Of a DNA stretch of 64,000 nt, positions 51,032-59,330 are shown piece after piece. Source of the DNA: JAVVHH01 sp965199665 (lineage in GTDB: Bacteria > Pseudomonadota > Alphaproteobacteria > Acetobacterales > Acetobacteraceae); contig OZ241208.1 in the NCBI GenBank assembly GCA_965199665.1, positions 3,658,001 to 3,722,000 of the forward strand. Reading direction: 5' to 3'. The number at the start of each line of letters is the position of its first letter. Position 1 is the first letter of the stretch. The notes beneath the pieces are model-generated. The model did not search any database. It saw only the letters and a program-made list of their open reading frames with translations, and was not told the DNA's origin. A program made the translations under genes and the position numbers.

Positions 51032-51823
51032 ATGGGAGAAAACGCACCGCACGACCCGGCCCCGCTCCGGGTGGAGATCCACGGCGCGGTCGCGGTGCTG
51101 TCGTTGGCGCGGCCCGGCAAGCGCAACGCGTTGAACCTCCCCATGATCGACGCCCTTGGGGCCTTCTTCGCCCAGCCGCCGGCCGGGGTGCGCGCGGCCG
51201 TGTTGCGCGGCGACGGGGCGCATTTCTGCGCCGGGCTCGACCTGAACGACATCACCGATCAGGACGCCACCGCCGGCGTGTTCCACAGCCGCCGCTGGCA
51301 CCGCGCCTTTGGCGCGATGGAGGCGGGCGACCTCCCGGTCGTCGCCGTGCTGCGGGGCGCCGTGATCGGCGGCGGGCTGGAGCTGGCGGCCGCCGCGCAC
51401 ATCCGCGTCGCCGAGCCCAGCACCTTCTACGCCCTGCCCGAAGGCCAACGCGGCATCTTCGTCGGCGGCGGCGGCAGCGTGCGCATCCCGCGCCTGATCG
51501 GGGTCGCGCGCATGACGGACATGATGCTGACGGGGCGGACCTACGGCGCGGCCGAGGGCGGCGCCATCGGCCTGTCGCAGTATCTGCCGGAGGCCGATGC
51601 CGGCGACGCGTTGGCGCTCGAGTTGGCCGGCCGCATCGCCGGCAACGCGCCCATGACCAATTTCGCCGTGCTGCAGGCGCTTCCCGCCATCGCCGCCGCC
51701 GCCCCGGCCACCGGCTTCCTCGCCGAGAGCCTGGTCTCCGCCGTCGCCGCGGCCGATGGCGAGGCCAAGCGCCGGCTGGCGGACTTCCTGGAGAAGCGCG
51801 CGGCCAAGGTGTCGCATGGCTGA
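51032..51823 (+). CDS. Enoyl-CoA hydratase/isomerase (crotonase family), first copy
   Basis: The 263-residue crotonase has the CoA oxyanion-hole regions GAHFCAGLDLNDI (about 66-78) and RGAVIGGGLELAAAAHIRVAE, followed by ALPEGQRGIFVGGGG with a Glu at the catalytic position. It is the first gene of a CoA catabolic operon and the ligase gene overlaps its 3' end. Paired with a feruloyl-CoA-synthase-like ligase, it might be a hydratase-lyase for hydroxycinnamoyl-CoA, but general hydratase activity is equally possible. Confidence 0.88.
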   Translation: MGENAPHDPAPLRVEIHGAVAVLSLARPGKRNALNLPMIDALGAFFAQPPAGVRAAVLRGDGAHFCAGLDLNDITDQDATAGVFHSRRWHRAFGAMEAGDLPVVAVLRGAVIGGGLELAAAAHIRVAEPSTFYALPEGQRGIFVGGGGSVRIPRLIGVARMTDMMLTGRTYGAAEGGAIGLSQYLPEADAGDALALELAGRIAGNAPMTNFAVLQALPAIAAAAPATGFLAESLVSAVAAADGEAKRRLADFLEKRAAKVSHG

Positions 51824-53609
51824 CGCGATGGCCCCAACCGATCGCTGGGCGGCCGATCGCGTGGCAGTGGAGCGGCGGGCGGACGGGGCGACGCTGGTGC
51901 GCGCGCGAGGAACCCTGCCGCCCTACCCGCGCCGGGTCACGGATCCGCTGACCCGCTGGGCCGCCGAGACCAGCGACGAGACCTTTCTCGCGGAGAAGCA
52001 GGGGGCCGGCTGGCGGCGGGTCACCTACGCCGCAGCGCTGGCCGGCGCCCGCGCGATCGGGCAGGCGCTGCTCGACCGCGGCCTGTCGGCGGAGCGGCCG
52101 GTGCTGATCCTGTCCGGCAACGGCATCGAGCACGCCTTGCTGGCGCTCGCCTGCCAGCATGTCGGCGTGCTCTACGCGCCGATCTCGGCGGCCTATAGCA
52201 GTGCGGGCAGCGACCTGGCCAAGCTGCGGCAGATCGTGGCGCTCACCACGCCGGGCCTGGTCTTCGCCGCCGGGCCGGCATTCCGCCGCGCGCTGGCCGA
52301 GGCCGTGCCGCCCGGCACGGAAACGCTGGACGACCTCGCCCCCCTGCTCGCCACCGAGCCGACCGACGCGGTCGACGCCGCCCACGCCGCCATCACCGGC
52401 GACACGGTCGCCAAGCTGCTGTTCACCTCCGGCTCGACCGGCACCCGGCCCAAGGCGGTCATCACCACGCACCGCATGCTGTGCGCCAACCAGTCCATGA
52501 TGAAGCTCGGCTTCGGCTACCTGCTCGGCGACGAGAAGCCGATCATGGTCGACTGGCTGCCCTGGAGCCACACCTTCGGCGGTAGCCACAACTTCAACAT
52601 GGTCCTGTTCGAGGGCGGCACGATGTACCTGGACGCCGGGCGCCCGCTGCCCGGCCAATTCGGGCCGACGCTGGACGCCATCCGCGAAGTCGCGCCGACG
52701 CTCTACCTCGCCGTGCCGAAGGCCTGGGAGGAGCTGGCCCGCGCGCTCCGCGCCGACCCGGCGCTCAACGGGCGCTTCCACAGCCGGCTGCGCATCCGCT
52801 TCTACGCCGCCGCCGCCCTGTCGCAGCCGCTGTGGGACGAGCTGGACGCGCTCGCCGCAGCGGCCACCGACCGCGCGCTGCCGATGATCACCGGGCTGGG
52901 TTCGACCGAGACCGCGCCCATGGGCACCTGCACCGATGGCAGCCGCGCCGGCCGTGCCGGCCATATCGGCCTGCCCGTCCCGGGCATCGACCTCAAGCTG
53001 GTCCCGCGCGACGGCAAGCAGGAGCTGCGCGTCCGCGGCCTGGGCGTCACCCCCGGCTACTGGCGCGACCCCGCCCGCACCGCCGAGTCCTACGACGAGG
53101 AAGGCTTCTTCTGCATGGGCGACGCCGTTGCCTGGGTCGACCCGGCGCAGCCCGGACGCGGCCTCCGCTTCGACGGCCGGCTCGCGGAGGATTTCAAGCT
53201 CACCTCCGGCACCTGGGTCAGCGTCGGCCCCCTGCGCGCGCGCCTGATCGCGGCCATGGCGCCCTGGGTGCGCGACGTCGTGGTCGCCGGGCACGACCGC
53301 GACGAGGTGACCGCCCTGTTGATCCCGTTCGATCCGGCCCATGCGCACGACGCGGCCATCCGCGCCGCCCTGACCGCGGTCGCGCGTGAGCTGGCCGCCT
53401 CGGCCCCGGGCAGCGCGGCGCGCGTGATGCGCCTGGCCTTTCTGGCCGGCCCGCTTTCGGCCAATGCCGGCGAAGTCACCGACAAGGGCTCCGTCAATCA
53501 AGCCGTCGTGCTGCGCTGCCGGCCGGACGAGGTCGCCGCGCTCTACGCCGACCCACCGCCGCCGCCCGTGATGGTGGCCACCCCCCTCGCAGGAAGGATC
53601 TCGGCATGA
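51816..53609 (+). CDS. AMP-dependent acyl-CoA ligase, feruloyl-CoA-synthase-like
   Basis: The 597-residue ANL ligase would activate an aromatic or fatty acid to its CoA ester. Core motifs: LLFTSGSTGTRPKAVITT (A3), MITGLGSTETAPMG (A5), FCMGDAVAWVD (A7), RLAEDFKLTSGTWVSVG (A8), and the catalytic Lys near the end in GEVTDKGSVNQAV. The last pattern and DWLPWSHTFGGSHN are typical of feruloyl-CoA-synthase-like ligases. It overlaps the crotonase gene by 8 bases and the binding-protein gene by 4 (ATGA). Confidence 0.88.
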   Translation: MADAMAPTDRWAADRVAVERRADGATLVRARGTLPPYPRRVTDPLTRWAAETSDETFLAEKQGAGWRRVTYAAALAGARAIGQALLDRGLSAERPVLILSGNGIEHALLALACQHVGVLYAPISAAYSSAGSDLAKLRQIVALTTPGLVFAAGPAFRRALAEAVPPGTETLDDLAPLLATEPTDAVDAAHAAITGDTVAKLLFTSGSTGTRPKAVITTHRMLCANQSMMKLGFGYLLGDEKPIMVDWLPWSHTFGGSHNFNMVLFEGGTMYLDAGRPLPGQFGPTLDAIREVAPTLYLAVPKAWEELARALRADPALNGRFHSRLRIRFYAAAALSQPLWDELDALAAAATDRALPMITGLGSTETAPMGTCTDGSRAGRAGHIGLPVPGIDLKLVPRDGKQELRVRGLGVTPGYWRDPARTAESYDEEGFFCMGDAVAWVDPAQPGRGLRFDGRLAEDFKLTSGTWVSVGPLRARLIAAMAPWVRDVVVAGHDRDEVTALLIPFDPAHAHDAAIRAALTAVARELAASAPGSAARVMRLAFLAGPLSANAGEVTDKGSVNQAVVLRCRPDEVAALYADPPPPPVMVATPLAGRISA

Positions 53610-54805
53610 AGCGGCGTTCGTTGTTGGGGGCCGCGGCATCGGCCGGGCTGTTCCTCCCCGCGCGCGCCGCGGAGCGGCCGCTGAAGCTGGGCGTGCTGAA
53701 CGACATGAGCGGCGTGTTCGCCGACTACCAGGGCCCGGGCTCGCTCGCCGCCACCCGCATGGCGGTCGCCGACATGCAGGGCCAGGCCGGCACCCGGCCG
53801 ATCACCGTGCTGTCGGCCGACCATCAGAACAAGCCGGATGTCGGGGTCGCCATCGCCCGCAAATGGCTGGACGAGGACGGGGTCGACGTCGTGATGGACG
53901 TGCCGAACTCCGCCATCGCGCTCGGCGTGGCGCAACTGGTGACGGAACGCAACAAGGTGTTCATCGGCGTCGGCGCCGGCACCGCCGACCTCACCGGGCC
54001 GCGCTGCACGCCCAACATCGTGCACTGGGATTACGACACCTGGCAGGCCAGCCAGGCGCTCGGCCGCGCGATCACCGAGCGCGGCGGCAAGAGCTGGTTC
54101 CTGCTGGCCGCCGACTACGTGTTCGGCGCCGACCTGGACCGCAACGTGACCGAGGCCGTCCGGGCCGCCGGCGGCACGATCGTGGGCGGCGTCAAGGCGC
54201 CCTTCCCCACCGCCGATTTCAGCTCCTTCCTGCTGCAGGGCCAGTCCTCCGGCGCGCAGGTCCTGTGCCTCAACAATGCCGGCGGCGACATGACCACCTC
54301 GCTCAAGCAGGCGGCCGAATTCGGCCTGACCCGGCAAATGCAGGTGTGCGGCCCCGTTTACAACGTCAACATGACGGCCAGCGTCGGGCTGGACGTCGCG
54401 CAGGGCGTCCTCGGCGTCACCCCGTTCTACTGGGATTACGACAACGGCACCCGCGCCTTCTCCCGCCGCTACTTCGCCGAGATGAAGGCCATGCCGAACG
54501 ACATGCAGGCCGCCATGTACAGCGCCACGCTGCACGTCATCAAGGCCGTCGCCGGCGGCGCCGACCCGACGGATGGCCGCGCCGTGGTCGCCGCCATGAA
54601 GGCGCTGCCAACCGACGACCCGATCTTCGGCCGCGGCTCGATCCGCGCGGACGGCCGCAAGCTCCACCCGGTGCACCTGTTCCGCACCAAGCGCCCCGCC
54701 GAGAGCTCGGGGCCGTGGGACATGTACGAGATCCTGTCCACCATCCCGCCGGAACGGGCATTCCGCCCGCTGGCGGACGGGGGATGCCCCATGGTGAAGG
54801 CTTGA
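53606..54805 (+). CDS. Branched-chain-amino-acid-type ABC substrate-binding protein, second copy
   Basis: The 399-residue periplasmic protein has a short signal peptide (MKRRSLLGAAASAGLFLPARA) and a Peripla_BP_6 fold. It is a close paralogue of the gene at 46387: both share VGVLND/LGVLND-SG, DHQNKPDVG, a DLTG turn and a C-terminal AFRPLADGGCPMVK. It starts with ATGA overlap inside a catabolic operon, so its ligand is probably the acid that the ligase activates. No permease or ATPase gene is in the operon. Confidence 0.92.
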   Translation: MKRRSLLGAAASAGLFLPARAAERPLKLGVLNDMSGVFADYQGPGSLAATRMAVADMQGQAGTRPITVLSADHQNKPDVGVAIARKWLDEDGVDVVMDVPNSAIALGVAQLVTERNKVFIGVGAGTADLTGPRCTPNIVHWDYDTWQASQALGRAITERGGKSWFLLAADYVFGADLDRNVTEAVRAAGGTIVGGVKAPFPTADFSSFLLQGQSSGAQVLCLNNAGGDMTTSLKQAAEFGLTRQMQVCGPVYNVNMTASVGLDVAQGVLGVTPFYWDYDNGTRAFSRRYFAEMKAMPNDMQAAMYSATLHVIKAVAGGADPTDGRAVVAAMKALPTDDPIFGRGSIRADGRKLHPVHLFRTKRPAESSGPWDMYEILSTIPPERAFRPLADGGCPMVKA

Positions 54806-55731
54806 TCCGCCGCGTCGCGGTCATCGGCACCGGGGTCATCGGCGCGAGCTGGGCCAGCCAGTTCCTGGCCCAAGGGCTGGACGTCGCCGCCTTTGACCCG
54901 GCGCCGGGCTGGGCGGAGCGGCTTCGGGACGCGGTGGCCGCCCACTGGCCGGTCCTGGAAACCCTGGGCCTTGGGCCGGGGGCCGACCCCGCCCGGCTCC
55001 GCTGCGCCGACACGCTGGACGCCGCGCTGGCGGGGGCCGAGTTCGTGCAGGAGAACGGGCCGGAGCGGCTGGACGCCAAGCACGCCCTGCTGGGGGCGAT
55101 CGACGCCGCCCTGCCCGAAACGGTCGTGATCGCCAGCTCGACCTCGACCCTGACCGTCAGCGACATGGCCGCACCGCTCACCCATCCCGAACGGCTGGTG
55201 CTGGGTCACCCGTTCAATCCGCCCCACCTCGTGCCGCTGGTGGAGGTCGCCGGCGGCGCGCGCACCGGCGCGGCGGCGGTCGACACCGCGCTGGCCTTCT
55301 ACCGCCAGCTCGGCAAGCACCCGATCCGTCTGAAGCGCGAGAAGCTGGGCCATGTCGCCAACCGGCTGCAGGCCGCGCTGTGGCAGGAATCGTTCCACCT
55401 CCTGCTTGAGGGCGTGGCGGACCCGGCGGACATCGACGCGGCCATCGCGCACGGCCCGGGCCTGCGCTGGGCGCTGCTGGGGCCGTTCCTCAACCTCCAT
55501 CTGTCCGGCGGCGCCGGCGGGATCGAGCACATGCTGGCCCATCTCGGCCCGCCGACCGCGGCGATGTGGCGCGACCTCGGCCGGGTCGAGCTGACGGCGG
55601 AGAACGGCGCGGCCGTGGCGCGCGCAGTGTCGGCGGAGGTCGCCACGCTCGACCTGCCGGCCGTCGTCGCGGCCCGCGACAAGACGCTGGCCGCCCTGCT
55701 GCGGTCCAAGGCGGAAACGGCTCTACCCTGA
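54802..55731 (+). CDS. 3-hydroxyacyl-CoA dehydrogenase-family oxidoreductase
   Basis: The 309-residue NAD enzyme has a Rossmann start RRVAVIGTGVIGASWASQF, the QENGPERLDAKHALLGAID stretch and the catalytic His in LGHPFNPPHLVPLVEV, followed by a helical C-terminal domain. The layout fits single-domain HCDH relatives such as L-carnitine dehydrogenase as well as beta-oxidation enzymes. The start is TTG, overlapping the binding-protein stop (TTGA); no ATG or GTG is available in this frame near the Rossmann strand. Confidence 0.88.
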   Translation: MIRRVAVIGTGVIGASWASQFLAQGLDVAAFDPAPGWAERLRDAVAAHWPVLETLGLGPGADPARLRCADTLDAALAGAEFVQENGPERLDAKHALLGAIDAALPETVVIASSTSTLTVSDMAAPLTHPERLVLGHPFNPPHLVPLVEVAGGARTGAAAVDTALAFYRQLGKHPIRLKREKLGHVANRLQAALWQESFHLLLEGVADPADIDAAIAHGPGLRWALLGPFLNLHLSGGAGGIEHMLAHLGPPTAAMWRDLGRVELTAENGAAVARAVSAEVATLDLPAVVAARDKTLAALLRSKAETALP

Positions 55732-55747
55732 GAGAAAGGTATTATCG

Positions 55748-56512
55748 ATGAGCGACGTTCGGGTAACGACGGAGGGCCATGTCGGCGTGGCGGAGATCTG
55801 CCGCGCGCCCAATAACTTTTTCGACATCCCGCTGATCCGCGATCTCGCGGCCGCCTTCGAGCGCTTCGACGCCGACGCGTCGGTCCGCAGCATCGTGCTC
55901 TGCGCCGAAGGCAAGAATTTCTGCGCCGGCGCGGATTTCAGCTCGCCCGCGCGACAGACCGTCGGCACTCCGGAGGGCGGTCACCTGTATCAGCAGGCGG
56001 TGCGCTTGTTCCGCTCCGCCAAGCCCGTCGTGGCCGCCGTGCAGGGCGCGGCGGTCGGCGGCGGGCTCGGCCTGGCGCTGGTCGGCGACTTCCGGGTCGC
56101 CTCGCCCGACTCCCGCTTCACCGCCAATTTCAACCGGCTGGGCTTCCACCCCGGCTTCGGCCTCAGCATCACCCTGCCGCGCGTCGTCGGCGTGCAAAAG
56201 GCGGCGCTGCTGTTCTACACCGGCCGCCGGATCGACGGCGACGAAGCGCACGCTATCGGGCTGGTGGACGTGCTGGTGCCGACCGCCGAGATCCGGTCCG
56301 CGGCCATGGCGCTGGCAGCCGAGATCGCGGTGTCGTCCCCGATCGCCGTGCAATCCACCCGCGCGACCCAGCGCCGCGGTTTGGCCGACGAGATCGCCGC
56401 CATCACCGATCACGAGCTGTCCGAACAACAGCGACACTTCGAGACGGACGATTTCAAGGAGGGCGTGCGGGCCATGGCCGAACGGCGCGCGCCCGCTTTC
56501 ACCGGCCGCTGA
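55748..56512 (+). CDS. Enoyl-CoA hydratase/isomerase (crotonase family), second copy
   Basis: The 254-residue crotonase has GKNFCAGADFSSPAR and QGAAVGGGLGLALVGDFRVAS (oxyanion hole). NRLGFHPGFGLSITLPRVVG has His/Gly in place of the usual catalytic Glu region, and AHAIGLVDVLVP follows. The ribosome site is GAGAAAGG before the ATG. It is 16 bases after the dehydrogenase gene in the same operon. Substitution near the catalytic Glu makes isomerase, lyase or hydrolase activity possible. Confidence 0.88.
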   Translation: MSDVRVTTEGHVGVAEICRAPNNFFDIPLIRDLAAAFERFDADASVRSIVLCAEGKNFCAGADFSSPARQTVGTPEGGHLYQQAVRLFRSAKPVVAAVQGAAVGGGLGLALVGDFRVASPDSRFTANFNRLGFHPGFGLSITLPRVVGVQKAALLFYTGRRIDGDEAHAIGLVDVLVPTAEIRSAAMALAAEIAVSSPIAVQSTRATQRRGLADEIAAITDHELSEQQRHFETDDFKEGVRAMAERRAPAFTGR

Positions 56513-56556
56513 CAGGACCACCGCCCCGTTTAAATCCGCCTTAACAAATTGGAGGC

Positions 56557-56613
56557 ATGCTTACAGCCGCCGGTCCAGCTGCGCCGGCCGCCACGAAAAG
56601 CGGAAGTGAGTAG
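56557..56613 (+). CDS. Candidate 18-codon upstream ORF before the GGDEF-EAL gene
   Basis: An ATG directly after TTGGAGGC opens a frame of 18 codons (MLTAAGPAAPAATKSGSE) that ends with TAG three bases before the TTG start of the GGDEF-EAL gene and is in the same frame. The ribosome site is close to the ATG, so initiation may be weak. It may be a leader peptide, a remnant of a longer N-terminus, or chance. Confidence 0.3.
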   Translation: MLTAAGPAAPAATKSGSE

Positions 56614-56616
56614 ATC

Positions 56617-59202
56617 TTGGTCAGGCGCGCATTACGAGCATTGATTTCCGTCGCGCCGGAACTGTGCGCCGTGTTCTGCCTGATCACGATCATCTGGTGG
56701 AGCATCGGCACCAGCGTCTCGACGCAGCGGGCCAGTGCCCTGGCCGCCGCCGCGCGGGATACCACCAACCTGGCCCGCGCCTTCGAGGAGAATACCCAGC
56801 GGATCATCTCCAGCGCCGACCAGGTCCTGCTCTCTCTCCGCAGCGCCTACCAGCGTGACGGCAAATCGTTCGCGCTGAACGAATGGGTCCGGCGGGAAAG
56901 CGCGCCGGACTGGCTGATGGCGCAGATCGCCATCATCGCGCCGGACGGGATGTCGGTGGCCAGCACCGCCTCCACCCGCAGCGTCAGCGTGGCGGACCGG
57001 CGACACTTCATCGTCCAGCGCGACTCCTCGGCCGACGAGCTGTTCATTAGCGCCCCCGTGCTCGGCCGCAGCAGTGGACGCTGGACGGTCCAGCTCACCC
57101 GCCGCATGCAGGCGCCGGACGGCGGCTTCGACGGCGTCGTCGTGCTGTCGCTGGACTGCTACCAGCTCTCCGGCTTCTACGAATCGCTCAACCTCCAGCA
57201 GGGCTTCCTCGAACTCGTCGGGCTCGACGGCCTGATCCGCGCAAGGGGCCCGGTGGTCGACGGCGCCATCGGCAGCAGCCTGGCCCTGGAGCCCGACCGC
57301 GTGCTGCAGGAGAATTCCGGCCTCTTGCGCATCCACCGCCAGCGGGATGCGCTCACCGTCGCCTTTCGCCGGCTCGCAGCCTATCCGCTGGTCGTGCTGG
57401 TCGCGTTCGATGACAAGGCCGTCCTCGCCGGCCAGCGACACACGCGGCGCGTCATGATCATATCGGGCGCGGTCAGCACCCTGGTGCTGCTCGTCATCGG
57501 CGCGGTCTGGATCCGGCAGCGCAAGCGGTCGATCCGTTTCCAGGAATCGCTGGAGCTGACGCTGGAAAGTATGAGCCAGGGCCTGGTCATGATCGACCGC
57601 AGCCGCAACGTCCAGGTCGTCAACCGCCGCGCGCTGGAGCTTCTGGGGCAGCCCGTGTCCTTGCTGCCGGTCATCAACGCCGGCAACAACAACGAGCGAC
57701 ACGTGGCCGGGCGCCGCCTGCTGGCCGATCTGGATCGCCATCGCGATACGCGCGACCACGGCGAGGAGCTGGCCCACCCGGTGCTCGAGTTCAGCAACTC
57801 GCCCACCGCGACCGGCGGCTCGGTCCAGACCATCACCGACGTCACCGCGCGCCACCTGGCCGATCGACGCATCCGCTACATGGCCTTGCACGACCACCTG
57901 ACCGGCCTGGGCAACCGCGTGCTGTTCGCCGACGAGGCCGATCACCTGCTGGCCAGCGCGTCCCGCGACGGTGGCGCCTTCGACTTGCTGTGCCTGGACC
58001 TCAATGGCTTCAAGAAGGTCAACGACACGCTCGGCCACGATATCGGCGACTCCCTGCTGATCCAGGTCGGCGAGCGGCTGCGGCAAGCGGTCGGGAGCGA
58101 CCTGGTCGCGCGCACCGGCGGCGACGAGTTCGCCATCCTGACCGGAATGTACGGCGACCCGGCGCGGGGCGAAGCCGTCGCGCAAGAGGTGCTGGAGCAG
58201 CTCGAACGGCCCTTCGCCATCGCCGAGCAGCAGGTCCGCATCGGCGCCAGCATCGGCATCGCCCGATATCCGGATGACGGCTCCAACCGCGCCGACCTGC
58301 TGCGCAATGCCGACCTGGCCCTTTACGTCGCCAAGACGGACCGCAAGCACCCGGTCCGCCGCTTCGCCGCCAGCATGGCCGACGGCGCTCGCTTGAAGCA
58401 GCAGCTGGAAGAGGACCTGCGGGCCGCCATCGGCTCCGACCAGTTCTTTCTCGAGTTCCAGCCGCAGTTCCGAACCTCCAGCCTCGCCGTCGTCGGCTTC
58501 GAGGCGCTGGTGCGCTGGCAGCATCCGTCGCGGGGCCGGCTGGGGCCGGACGCCTTTATTCCAGTTGCCGAGGAGACCGGGCTGATTGTGGCACTCGGCC
58601 GCTGGGTGCTGGAGGAGGCGTGCCGCGTCGCCCTGCACTGGCCGGAGAGCGTCCACATCGCGGTCAACCTGTCGCCCGTGCAGTTCCGCGACCCCAACAT
58701 CGTGGGAAACGTCGCCGCCATTCTGGCGGCCACCGGGCTGCCCGCCTCCCGCCTCGAGCTCGAGGTGACAGAGGGCGTGCTGATCGCCGACGAGCAACAG
58801 GCGCTGGCCACGCTGAACAAGCTGCGGGAGCTCGGGGTCACGCTCGCGCTGGACGATTTCGGCACCGGCTACGCCAGCCTGAGCTATCTGCGGCAATTCC
58901 CGTTTGAGCAGATCAAGCTCGATCGCTCCTTTGTCCAGGCCCAGGTAGTAGAGGAACGATCTCGCCACATCCTGCGCGCGATCTTGAGCCTGAGCCGCAG
59001 CCTCAAGCTGTCCGTGGTGGCCGAAGGGGTGGAGACACGCACGCAACTTCATCTGCTACGACAGCAGGGATGCCACGCAGTGCAGGGCTTCCTAGTCGGG
59101 CGCCCTATGTCGCGGCGGGATGCAGAGACGATGTTCCCGCCCGACATCCCCATCCTGGCGCTCTCGCCCCAAAGCCACAACCTGACTCCCATGTCGTCTT
59201 GA
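56617..59202 (+). CDS. Membrane cyclic-di-GMP enzyme with sensor, PAS-like, GGDEF and EAL domains
   Basis: The 861-residue protein has a membrane helix at about residues 11-33, a periplasmic Cache-like sensor domain (about 40-275), a second helix (about 280-302) and a PAS-like segment (about 315-420). An intact GGDEF domain (TGGDEFAIL at about 500) and an intact EAL domain follow. The EAL marks are FEALVRWQ at about 629, NLSPVQF, EVTEGVL, DDFGTGYASLSYL, KLDRSFV and AEGVET. It may both make and break cyclic-di-GMP. The start is TTG, the only plausible codon before the first helix. Confidence 0.9.
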   Translation: MVRRALRALISVAPELCAVFCLITIIWWSIGTSVSTQRASALAAAARDTTNLARAFEENTQRIISSADQVLLSLRSAYQRDGKSFALNEWVRRESAPDWLMAQIAIIAPDGMSVASTASTRSVSVADRRHFIVQRDSSADELFISAPVLGRSSGRWTVQLTRRMQAPDGGFDGVVVLSLDCYQLSGFYESLNLQQGFLELVGLDGLIRARGPVVDGAIGSSLALEPDRVLQENSGLLRIHRQRDALTVAFRRLAAYPLVVLVAFDDKAVLAGQRHTRRVMIISGAVSTLVLLVIGAVWIRQRKRSIRFQESLELTLESMSQGLVMIDRSRNVQVVNRRALELLGQPVSLLPVINAGNNNERHVAGRRLLADLDRHRDTRDHGEELAHPVLEFSNSPTATGGSVQTITDVTARHLADRRIRYMALHDHLTGLGNRVLFADEADHLLASASRDGGAFDLLCLDLNGFKKVNDTLGHDIGDSLLIQVGERLRQAVGSDLVARTGGDEFAILTGMYGDPARGEAVAQEVLEQLERPFAIAEQQVRIGASIGIARYPDDGSNRADLLRNADLALYVAKTDRKHPVRRFAASMADGARLKQQLEEDLRAAIGSDQFFLEFQPQFRTSSLAVVGFEALVRWQHPSRGRLGPDAFIPVAEETGLIVALGRWVLEEACRVALHWPESVHIAVNLSPVQFRDPNIVGNVAAILAATGLPASRLELEVTEGVLIADEQQALATLNKLRELGVTLALDDFGTGYASLSYLRQFPFEQIKLDRSFVQAQVVEERSRHILRAILSLSRSLKLSVVAEGVETRTQLHLLRQQGCHAVQGFLVGRPMSRRDAETMFPPDIPILALSPQSHNLTPMSS

Positions 59203-59330
59203 TTACACACGCATAGGTTGACGAACTCCGGCGGTTACGGCAGAAGGCGCGCCACAACTTCCCGTGACCGCTCTCCCGGCCAAGCCCTGCTGAACGCCAG
59301 CAGCGCACGGCCGCCCGGTCAAAACCTCGG

